The notes beneath the pieces are model-generated. The model worked only from the letters and a program-made list of their open reading frames with translations, had not been told where the DNA came from and did no database searches. This document shows, piece by piece, positions 45,323 through 54,500 of a DNA stretch of 64,000 nucleotides. A program made the translations under genes and the position numbers. Every line of letters starts with the position of its first letter. Within the stretch, counting starts at the first letter, position 1. The stretch comes from Dictyophora rubrovolvata (Eukaryota; Basidiomycota; Agaricomycetes; Phallales; Phallaceae). The stretch is taken from NCBI GenBank assembly GCA_029959195.1, contig CP114119.1, positions 3,062,377 to 3,126,376 on the forward strand, given 5' to 3'.

Positions 45323-48300
45323 TTATAAGTAAAAATAATTTAAAGTGCAAAGCATGGCACTATTTAATAAAATAGAAGGTTTAAGAACAAAAAATAAGAG
45401 AATTAAAGTTAAAGAAGATATAATAAAAGAATGGCTATTACTTAATTTTATATAAGAGTATTCTCTTTCTTGTCTTTTTAAATTTATTAAAAGATTTTCA
45501 CTTTTTTCTTTAGAATTAGTAATATTTATTGAAATATTTGAAATATTTGATGTACGTTCTGAATTATCTAAAAAATGACTTTCTTCTTCTATATTATCTA
45601 AAACGGTCATTGGACTTAAATTTTTAGTTTGAATCTCTTTAATTATTTTTAAATAATAAGAAGCGCTAATGACACTAACTATAATTGCTAATACTGCCAT
45701 AAAATAATAACCATTCCCTATAGCCGATAATAAAACTGACTGTTTTCCAAAAAAACCAATTAAAGGTGGGATACCCGCCATTGAGAATAAGCATATTGCT
45801 AAACTTAAACTTAAAATAGGATTAGATATAAATTGTCCTTTTAATTCAGTAATATATCTAATATCTGAATTAATATAATTAGATTTTATAATAGAATTTA
45901 CTACAAAACCAAAAGCTAATAAAATAAAGAAGGTATTCAAATTAGTAATTGTATATTGAATTAAATAAAATATAAAAGATTCTGTTGCTTGTTCAGTTTT
46001 TAAAGCTAAGGCTAATAATAAAAATCCAATATGTGAGATAGTACTATATGCCATTAAACGTTTGATTTTAGTTTGAGCTAATCCAACCACCGTACCTATA
46101 ATTAAGGAAAGTGCAGAACTTAATAAAAATAAATTTTTAAGAATAAGACTAGGATTAAAATTAAATAAAGAATAAGATACTAATTCACTTAATGATTTTA
46201 AATTTAAGTCTAACTCACCTAAAATTAAATTTGTAAAAGAAGAATCTAAAGAGATAGAGATATTACCGTAAACTTCTAATAAAAATAATAAAATAGCTAT
46301 TTTAGGCATAATCGTTAACCATATAGTGACATTTGTTGGACTTTCATCGTAAACATCTGGAGCAACTTTTAGTTAAATATCAAATACAATACATACTTTG
46401 CAAAGCCTAATAGCGAAAAATAAATTTATAATCCTATTTTATGAAGCATCATTTTAGGCATATGTGGTAATAAAAAGTTTTGTAACACAGAAATAGAATA
46501 AGATGGTATTATAATTTTATAGGCGGTACCATTTTTACTCTTATAACAACTTAAATTAAAATTTTTATTTAAAACCTTAATTAAAAGCTCAATCTCTTCT
46601 AATTTGAAGGATTCAGTACTTAATGATACATATTTATTAACTTTATTCCAGGGACCATCCTCCGCTATTCAATAAGCTAAACCTATAGGTTTTAACAGTT
46701 CTTCTATATTATTTGGAATTACCTTTTTACCCGATTTATAAAATAAATTATATAATTCGTTAAAACAAGGTAATGTATAAGTAAAAAAAGAGATACTATA
46801 ATATATTTTCCCAGTTCTAGAATCAGGCAAACTTTTATTTAATTTAGGTGCACTTGAACAATATATTTTAAATAAATCATACAAATGGTAAATATATTCC
46901 TGATGAATAATACCTTGTTTAAATACGAAATTTGTTTTACCGTATCGATATCGGCCGTATAAATCACCTAGTATAAGTCCAACTAATATTTCTTTCAAAT
47001 TACTAGTAATTGTAAAAGCTGCTTTTTCTTTTTTTTAATCTCTTTGACCTTATTAATGGGAGAGAAGAAATAAAAATATTATATATTGAGGTACTATCAC
47101 CAATATATTTACTTAATTCAATTGACTGAATATAACTAAAAATAACTAACAGTCCCAATATATTAAATAAGATCCTTGGGATTTTCTTTATAAAAGTCTT
47201 ATTTTTAATAATATTGTTTATAATACCCCACCTTAAATAAAATGTGTTAACTGTACTTTTAAGTTAAACAATTAAGACTTTATTGACATCTTCATATTAA
47301 TTAAATTGAAGATATAAAGTAGTAAATCTGTGTTTATCATTATTTTAACTAAAAGTCGGACTTTATCTTAATTTGTTAAAAATAAAAATTTTTTACATAA
47401 AGTCTCTGAGGGAAATCTGTTGCTTCCCTGCTGATTAATTCTAATAAAATTATCTTTTAATAGCGCTATCCTAATATAAAAATAAAATTTAATTTAATTA
47501 TTTATAATTTAAAGAATATAAGAAAATAATGTAAAATTTTAACAATTTCAATTTAATAATAACTTTAATTTCTTAGGACTATAAGATATTTTATTTTTAT
47601 AGAATATTCCAGCATATAGTAAAATTTCTCTTTTTTTTTAAGTATTGTGCTAATTATTCAGAATAATAATTTATTTTAATCACTCTTCAATTATCATTTG
47701 TTATTTAAAAATAAAACCAAAATATTATAATTAAGCACTGCTATAAAAGAGGGCCTAACGACCAATTATGGAAAGGAGCAGCAGCAATTTTAAATAAAAA
47801 CCCAACTACAATCAAGATTAAACTTAAACTTAAACCTTGATAAAAACTCTCACTTAAATAAAAAATTTCTATTTTTCTATCAGTGTTATCTATGTCAAAA
47901 ATTGAGAGAGATGAACTAGAAAATACAGATAATAAATTATATATAGAATCAAAACTAGTTAAACCAGTGATACTATATAAAAGTGACACTCCTAATAAAA
48001 TTATACAAGAAGATAAACCCAAGGCTATCAGATTTATCTTACCAATTAACTTACACCTCTCAAGGGGATAATGAAACAAGTTTATATTTCTACTCTGCAG
48101 CAGGCAAGCTTTTCGATCTACCAGTGTTCATTCTAGCTTTTATTATAAGAATTTGCTCTAACCCTTTCTTAGTTAAATGTTTTTTGTCTTTAATCATTTC
48201 TGAAACTTTGCAGAAATCAGAAAAATCTTTAGACTTTTCTCCTAAGATAGGGTATTTTTTAAATAACGGTATAATATTTTCAATTATCCCTGGTAAATTA

Positions 48301-49988
48301 CCTACTCTATAATAACACGCATCCTGAGACTTCTGGACCTTTCCACAATTAAAATATTCAATCAAGCTTTTCATTAATAGATCATCTCTAGAATGTTGAG
48401 TTAGACTAAACTCTAATTGTATTCCAGCTTTCAGTTTATATCTTGATGAATTAAAAACATTAACCAAAAAACAAGCTTCAGCGGTCGCAAATCCCGCTAT
48501 CCATTCCTGTTCTATGGTAGGGTTACTAACTAAAGGTCTTAGGACTGGAATAACATTTGGAAAAGCTGCTTGCAAACTCTTAGATAAACCTAAGTTCATT
48601 GATGCTTTAATTGCCACAATCTTATGTAAACCTGAGAGATTTAAATGTTCTTTAATTATAATAAGATTAAGAACTTCTTTAAAAAGTAAGTAGTCGGCAA
48701 ATTTTTGAGTTTTTAAAGGGTATAGCTCTAAATGATCAACAATTTTTGCTAAATCCTTAAGTGATTGAATACGAAAACTAATACTTCCTTTTGAATTTAT
48801 AAATATGTTTCCAACTTGAAAATAGTTTTTAATTTCTTCCATTAAAGCTTTATCCTTAGCATGCTACCTAATTTCAAATTCAGGTTTTACCGCTCAACCA
48901 ACTTTATTCTTATTATTATAAATACTGATATGAAAAGAACCTTCACCATCAATAAAACCTGTCAGCCATAAGGGATTAATAGCTAGTCCCCTATCCGATT
49001 TTGTTTGAAAATTCGAAACTGTAGTGTAGAAAAATCTTTGTAAACTTTTCATTTGTGGCAACACTGTGCTCATTGTCCCAAGGAGTCGTAGCCCTGGCTT
49101 AGAAAGGATTCTGATTTGATAATTTCTTTCGAAACCCTTTAGAGTACACCTTAATTGCATAAATTTAGATTTAATGCAATAACTACCGTCTACTCGTTGC
49201 TCTTTTACAGAATTGCTAAATTCTGACTTAGATCCGCGATAACCCATTTCAGTTTCCTTCATCTTCTGGCTTATTACCATACATGAGTGATTAGTTCATC
49301 CACTTATAGCTTTTCAACTATAGCTTGGTACCAGAAGCTTTAGGGTGTCCCCGGAGTTTGATAGTTTTAGGCACAAGTCAAGAGATCTCCTAATTCTCTT
49401 TGCACCTAATAAAAAATATTTTAAACCTGCACTAGTAGCATTACTTGATTCTCTATAAGTACTGGCTAAGATGTATAATCCAAAAGATTGTAATTCAAGA
49501 CTTAGATACATACTTAATAGATCAGCACTTGAAATTAAAAATGAACTACCTAAAATACTAAATAAAGCAATTAATGAATAATCTCTAGATTCTTTACTAA
49601 TAGAAATAGTATTTATATAACTTATATTTTCTTTATTATTACTTTTATCTTTAAATAAAAAGGAAATATTTAAATTAGTATCCTTATTTAAATTTTCTAA
49701 ATTAATATTATTTTTAACTTTATAAATTAATCCCCAACCTAATAAAATTATAGAGGCTATTACATAAAAAAAACTTTCAATTATTAAAGTAGTATTAGTA
49801 ATTTGAAATAAACCACAGTATATACCTATACCTGATCCAATTGACTGAACATATAAAGCATTTATTGTTAATGCTCCGGCATAAATTAATACTAATGAGG
49901 CTATTCTAGTTAAAAAAATGGGAGTTAACTGATTTTCTTTTGAGAGCGACATCGCAAGGATATATATTAATATACTTACTAATATCAT
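45323..49988 (-). CDS. nad2: NADH dehydrogenase subunit 2 (mitochondrial), three exons
   Basis: Exons 49988-49401 (196 codons), 48016-47762 (85) and 46363-45323 (347 with stop) join in frame to 627 residues. Exon 1 has SADLLSMYLSLELQSFGLYI and GLKYFLLGA; exon 2 starts LSSCIILLGVSLLYSITGL and ends FKIAAAPFHNW; exon 3 starts APDVYDESPTNVTIWLTIMP and contains TSHIGFLLLALAL-type sequence and MAGIPPLIGFFGKQSVLLSA. These are the standard proton-pumping Nad2 motifs. The exon-intron joins were set where the family sequence becomes continuous (GA/LS and NW/AP). Both introns carry LAGLIDADG ORFs. Exon 1 has a long hydrophilic insert around residues 80-125 (NLNKDTNLNISFLFKDKSNN), probably a lineage-specific loop. 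Confidence 0.93.
46364..47761 (-). other. nad2 intron 2, with LAGLIDADG ORF
   Basis: About 1.4 kb between HNW of exon 2 and APDVYDE of exon 3. It hosts the ORF at 46426-46998; the remaining sequence is AT-rich. Group I type is inferred from the ORF. Confidence 0.7.
46426..46998 (-). CDS. LAGLIDADG homing endonuclease, nad2 intron 2
   Basis: With the mitochondrial code (TGA = Trp) the frame runs about 190 codons. The first motif is LVGLILGDLYGRYRYG and the second LAYWIAEDGPWNK, where the W is encoded by TGA at 46669-46671. It ends with FNLSCYKSKNGTAYKI, VLQNFLLPHMPKMMLHKIGL. Both motifs have their acidic catalytic residue (D in LGDLYG, D in AEDG). The frame is open upstream of 46998 too (KAAFTITSNLKE), so the true start may be further 5'. 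With the standard code this gene appears cut in half. It appears intact and probably promotes spread of its intron. Confidence 0.75.
48017..49400 (-). other. nad2 intron 1, with LAGLIDADG relic
   Basis: About 1.4 kb between LLGA of exon 1 and LSSC of exon 2, almost filled by the endonuclease reading frame at 48090-49280. Confidence 0.7.
48090..49280 (-). pseudogene. double-motif LAGLIDADG endonuclease in nad2 intron 1, one in-frame TAG
   Basis: One frame from about 49280 to 48090 contains both motifs: LTGFIDGEGSFHISIYNN in the N-half and IAGFATAEACFLVNVFNSS in the C-half, each followed by typical sequence (YFQVGNIFINSKGSISF; NCGKVQKSQDACYY; KSLPAAE at the end). TGA at 48894-48896 is Trp in code 4. 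A TAG at 48864-48866, after PEFEIR and before HAKDKAL, is a true stop in any fungal mitochondrial code, where relatives have Leu. Everything else is intact, so decay is recent. In the second motif the catalytic acid is E (TAEACF), with D/G positions altered, which may also lower activity. Confidence 0.75.
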
Positions 49989-50024
49989 AACACAATTTAA
50001 CTAAGTAAAGTTCACAATCTATAG

Positions 50025-50097
50025 TGAAAGCATCCGGACTCGAACCGGAAACCTTCTCCTTAAAAGGGAGACACTCAACCGCTCGAGTTCTGCTTCC
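50025..50097 (-). tRNA. trnK: tRNA-Lys (TTT)
   Basis: Acceptor GGAAGCA / TGCTTTC with one G-T pair; anticodon stem TCTCC/GGAGA around CTTTTAA (anticodon TTT); T arm CCGG TTCGAGT CCGG. Confidence 0.88.
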
Positions 50098-50137
50098 CTC
50101 AAAAAATAAAATTAAAAATTACTAATGTTTAAATATT

Positions 50138-50208
50138 TAAGCCCAAGAAGAATTGAACTTCTACCTATTCCTCATCAAGAAATTATTCTACCTTTAAATT
50201 ATGGGCTT
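50138..50208 (-). tRNA. trnI: tRNA-Ile (GAT)
   Basis: Acceptor AAGCCCA / TGGGCTT; anticodon stem ATTTC/GGAAT around TTGATGA (anticodon GAT); T arm AGAAG TTCAATT CTTCT. Confidence 0.88.
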
Positions 50209-50212
50209 AACT

Positions 50213-50284
50213 TGCCGAAAGGAGGAATTGAACCACCTTTTGAATCTTACAAGGAAACTGTTTTACCAATTAAACTATTCCGGC
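50213..50284 (-). tRNA. trnT: tRNA-Thr (TGT), poor anticodon stem
   Basis: Acceptor GCCGGAA / TTTCGGC; T arm AGGTGG TTCAATT CCTCCT-like. The anticodon loop CTTGTAA gives TGT, but the stem GTTTC/GATTC has two T-T mismatches. An alternative register pairs better but puts C at position 33, which is not acceptable for tRNA. Confidence 0.7.
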
Positions 50285-50468
50285 TAATGACTAATATTAC
50301 TTTATAATAATTAGATTAGACCTAAAAAATATAATTTTTTTGTTTTTATTTTAATCTTAAGAGAATATAAAAGGATGAAGTATTTTTATGTTATATAACC
50401 TAATTTTAATTTATTCAATATATTATTATTAAAACATTTACCTTTAAAATAGAATATATAGATATTAA

Positions 50469-50539
50469 TGATCTTTACCAGATTCGAACTGGTAGCTACT
50501 GTACGAAAGACAGTGATTTTACCCTTGAACTAAAAGACC
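50469..50539 (-). tRNA. trnE: tRNA-Glu (TTC)
   Basis: Acceptor GGTCTTT / AAAGATC; anticodon stem ACTGT/ACAGT around CTTTCGT (anticodon TTC); T arm ACCAG TTCGAAT CTGGT. Confidence 0.88.
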
Positions 50540-50577
50540 TTAAATAAACTAAAAGAATATAAAAATTTTAATAAAGC

Positions 50578-50648
50578 TAGCGAAATTAGGAATTGAACCT
50601 AAACTAACAGATCATGAGACTATTGTGCTACCATTACACCATCTCGCT
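50578..50648 (-). tRNA. trnM: tRNA-Met (CAT), copy 1
   Basis: Acceptor AGCGAGA / TTTCGCT; anticodon loop CTCATGA (CAT) with a stem of four pairs plus one T-T; T arm TTAGG TTCAATT CCTAA. A second CAT tRNA lies at 50943-51015; which is the initiator cannot be told safely. Confidence 0.83.
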
Positions 50649-50676
50649 ATATAAATTATTAGGTTTATTATTAAAA

Positions 50677-50747
50677 TACGAGTAATCAGATTTGAACTGA
50701 TGATCTCTACTTGGAAGGTAGATGCTATACCACTTAACTATACTCGT
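50677..50747 (-). tRNA. trnG: tRNA-Gly (TCC)
   Basis: Acceptor ACGAGTA / TACTCGT; anticodon stem TCTAC/GTAGA around CTTCCAA (anticodon TCC); T arm ATCAG TTCAAAT CTGAT. Confidence 0.88.
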
Positions 50748-50750
50748 GGT

Positions 50751-50834
50751 TACGAACAAAGAGACTCGAACTCTTAAGGACTTAAATCCACTCCTGCTTA
50801 AGAAGAGTATGTTTACCAATTCCATCATGTTCGC
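50751..50834 (-). tRNA. trnL: tRNA-Leu (TAA)
   Basis: Acceptor GCGAACA / TGTTCGT; anticodon stem CTCTT/AGGAG around CTTAAGC (anticodon TAA); long variable arm (TGGATTTAAGTCC) as in type II tRNAs; T arm AAGAG TTCGAGT CTCTT. Confidence 0.88.
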
Positions 50835-50942
50835 TTTATGCTACTTTAATAAATAAGATATACTATTTTTCACTAATTATTATTTTTATTAAATAAATTT
50901 TATCATTTTTTCTTACTCTTTTATTAATTATCATACAGAGTT

Positions 50943-51015
50943 TAAGACCGAAGGGACTTGAACCCTTATTTTATCCATTATGAGCGAACTGCATTACCAC
51001 TTATGCTACAGTCTT
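50943..51015 (-). tRNA. trnM: tRNA-Met (CAT), copy 2
   Basis: Acceptor AAGACTG / CGGTCTT; anticodon stem GTTCG/TGGAT (with G-T pairs) around CTCATAA (CAT); T arm AAGGG TTCAAGT CCCTT. A lysidine-type Ile tRNA is an alternative for one of the two CAT genes. Confidence 0.82.
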
Positions 51016-51049
51016 TATTCTAAGATTAAAATTTATATTCTGTTATTTT

Positions 51050-51133
51050 TGAGCAGAAAAGGAATCGAACCTCTCTCGATCAAAAGATCAATTCTTTTAC
51101 AGAGAACCACCATTACCATTCGGTCATCTGCCC
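51050..51133 (-). tRNA. trnY: tRNA-Tyr (GTA)
   Basis: Acceptor GGGCAGA / TCTGCTC; anticodon stem GTTCT/AGAAT around CTGTAAA (anticodon GTA); long variable arm (TTGATCTTTTGATC); T arm GAGG TTCGATT CCTT-like. Confidence 0.87.
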
Positions 51134-51179
51134 TAGTATATTTTATTTTTTAGTCAATAGTTATAATCAATTTTTATCT

Positions 51180-51251
51180 TGTCTCGGGATAGAATTGAAC
51201 TACCGTCACTGCTTCTTCAGAACAGGGCTTTAACCACTAAGCAACCGAGAC
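51180..51251 (-). tRNA. trnF: tRNA-Phe (GAA)
   Basis: Acceptor GTCTCGG / CCGAGAC; anticodon loop CTGAAGA (GAA) on stem CTGTT/AGCAG; T arm GGTAG TTCAATT CTATC. Confidence 0.88.
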
Positions 51252-51284
51252 TTTTAAACTAATATATATTTAATTGCTTTTTAT

Positions 51285-51355
51285 TGGAGAAAGAAAGAAT
51301 CGAACTTTCATCTTTGTAGTGCAAGTACAACTGATTACCATTATCATATTCCCCC
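51285..51355 (-). tRNA. trnA: tRNA-Ala (TGC)
   Basis: Acceptor GGGGGAA / TTTCTCC with two G-T pairs; anticodon stem TTGTA/TACAA around CTTGCAC (anticodon TGC); T arm GAAAG TTCGATT CTTTC. Confidence 0.87.
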
Positions 51356-51558
51356 TATATAATATTTAATTCTTTAAAATTAGAATATAGTGACTTATAA
51401 AAATAATCTAGCTCTAATTAAAGAAGGGGGTTTAATAAATTAAATTTATAAGTCTTTATTAAATTTAAATGAGAATAAATTTTAGGTCCAATCAGATTAA
51501 AATGTTATTAATAATCTTAATCTTATATTTTATTATTTCTTTTAAATTTAAAATTTAA

Positions 51559-54500
51559 TTATTTCTCTGAATCTAACCAAGTTAAATAATTTTCAGCTGA
51601 TACACTTTCTACACAAGTAGGCATGACATTAAATTAACCTTAGGATATTTAAGAGACTTAGTAGAATGAACTTTGTTATCATCTAACCATCTATTAATAG
51701 TTCTTATACTAATATTAAGTTCTTTAGACAATAATGTTTTGGTTTTAAATTCTACTATCTCATTATTAAAATTTACATTTTCTAAGTATACTGCTATTCC
51801 ACCTGCTCCCTTAGATATTTTTAATTTTGTGGTGTCACTTAAGATTTTACCAGTATTATTCTTTCTATGTAATTCTTTAGTATATTCTGAAAAATTTCTA
51901 TTTAAAAAAGATAATGAGAGTACGTCATTTAACTCGTCACTTCGAATATAACCAGTAGCACCTGTATTATATGAAGACCAATTAGCAAATAGACTACTAT
52001 TTAAATTAGGTTTCTTATAATCTAATTGTAATTGTTCAGCTATAGTTAACTCGTAAGAGATTAATTCAGTCAATATTAATAAATCTTTTTCTTTTATAAA
52101 ATAGTTAGGATTTTTTTCCGCAAATAAATAGACATGATTAGGAATTAAATAAAGTATTTTTAGATTAAATGAACCCCAGCCATGTAATACTACCTTATTG
52201 TAAAATAACTTATGTTTATTAAAATGAGCTATAGCTTGTGTTTTATGTTGAGTAACACATCTTTTATATAGATCCTTTGTAGATCCTATATATGAATCAA
52301 ACCCTTTTATTGATTCAAATTGATAAATACCTGGTACTAATTTAAATTCTTTTAAAAAACTCCATTTATTAGTAGACTTTGATAAATATCCAAATTTTAT
52401 ACAGTAATTATTAGAAGGGTCATATTTTAATAAAAATTCCTCTTCCTCTAAGGGTATATTTATTACTGAATTTACATATGTTTTTAATTTAGTATAATTA
52501 ACAGTATTAATATTATCATTATTAATAAAATTTATTACTTTTATTTTTTTAACTCAATTATATTACCATTTTTATTTAGACCATTCATTAATATTATACT
52601 TAAATTACACAATTGTAAAAAATATAAATCAGATGAAAAATAAGCATATCCAAACAAATTTATATTGTTTGATGGACTATCTCTTGATTTTTATAATCTT
52701 TAACATATAGTCTCTAAGGATTATTAAACTTCCTACTGATTACCCAATCTTTTGAATTTTTACTTAATCTTTTAAATTTAAAAATTTAAGTATCTAAAGT
52801 TATTAGAGTGTTCCAGCTATATAATTAAATTTAACATGAACCCTTGCCATTTTGTGATCCATGATATACTCCACATCGTGATATTATATTATATTATTAT
52901 TTTTAGCTTTTATCTTCATTATACGGTATAGGAATAGGACCTTTATAATCCAACAAATAAAATAACTTGTAGCTTTTCTTAAAGATCATTCCTTTAATAA
53001 GACATTGTCGCATAGGTGAATTCCCTCCTTGAGTGTTAGGATTTAAACCAAAATATCTAACCAAGTGATTAAAAGATGGAAAAAGTAAAGAAGTATTAGT
53101 ATTTAAATTAACTAGTACAACTTTTTTTGAATTTCCTTTACTTAGAGGGTTTTGTGCAAATAACAATTCCATTTTTTTTTTTTTCAGCATATTTTACTTT
53201 AAGGAAAATTTTATTAATGTGTCTAGATATACGATAATAAGATCCTAATCCGCATTCAGCGGCTGCTTGTTTACTATTATCAAATTCAGCAATTACTTTT
53301 AATTCTTTCTCAAATGCTACAATCTTATTTAATGATAAAGAATTATAATCAATACCTTTAAAATCGGCTCGTAAATACTGATTATTATAAGGAGAAATCT
53401 CCTTTAGTGGATAACCTTCTTCATAAAATCTACATTCCATATTTACTCCTAAACAATATGTTAAATTATTAGGATAATTCATTAAAGTTTCTATTGTTTT
53501 TCTAGATATTCCTAAAACGGTTTGGCCATAGTTAAGGGAAGTAAATTCATAAATTAAACCCTCTCTAGTAATAGTCTTAAAAGGTCTAGAACCTAGTAAA
53601 GAATTCCTAATATCTTCAGGATTCCAGTTTACAAGTAAAGTGACATCTCCTTCTCCATTTAGTGCAGGTTTAATAACAGATTTAAAACTTTGTTCTAGTA
53701 AGCGAGTTTCATATTGTGTAAATGATGTTAATATCCGATAAGTTAAAAAATCTTTAGATAGCTCCAACTTCTCTCGAATAAAATTGAGATAGTAATTAGG
53801 TGACACTGAAGTGGCTGGCCATAAAAAATTATGAAAACCTCCTGAATTATTTACTTCTTGAGATAGTAATTGATTTGAATTAGAACTTACTCCATGATAA
53901 TGGTTCATTAGTCGCACAGTAAAATTTGTAGTCGCACCAATGTAAAAATTTTTAGTATTAGGATTAAATATAGTATAGACCCCAGCCTTAATTTTTAATG
54001 ATTCAGTAATACTATAACTATAATAAATAGGTAAATAATTCACATTCTTATAGGAAATAAACTTATCAGTCTCAAAATAATCTTTTGAATAACCAGTGTG
54101 ACCTTTTGGGGACTGTAGAAGATGGCTACAATTAGTTTTAATAAAAACTTTAATTGGTGAATCATCAGGCAAATAATTATACATATCCTTAAGCATAGAC
54201 CTACTTTTATTAATATTTTCAGTATTGGTCCAAGGAATAAATTTTTCTGGGTTAGTACTTAAATTAGATGATTTTCTAATACTCCTAATAGGACTAATAT
54301 AAAAGCAAAAAAATAATGAAAACTTTTTAATAATTTTCCAATAAATTACTTTATTGACTAGACTATGTCTTCAACTAAATTTAATTAGTTGTTGGGTACT
54401 CGTGTCAGGATTATTGTTGGTAATACTCACCTGTTAGTCGTTGAACGTTCCTATTTCATATTTAATTTATACCGAATTAGGCTTCGCTGCAAGTATTCTT

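Noticed and set aside
52073-52560. Stop codon upstream of 52073 in the cox2 intron 3 ORF
   Set aside because: Reading the frame by hand shows it open through the GIY-YIG motifs; the apparent start there only reflects the lack of ATG, TTG or CTG codons upstream.
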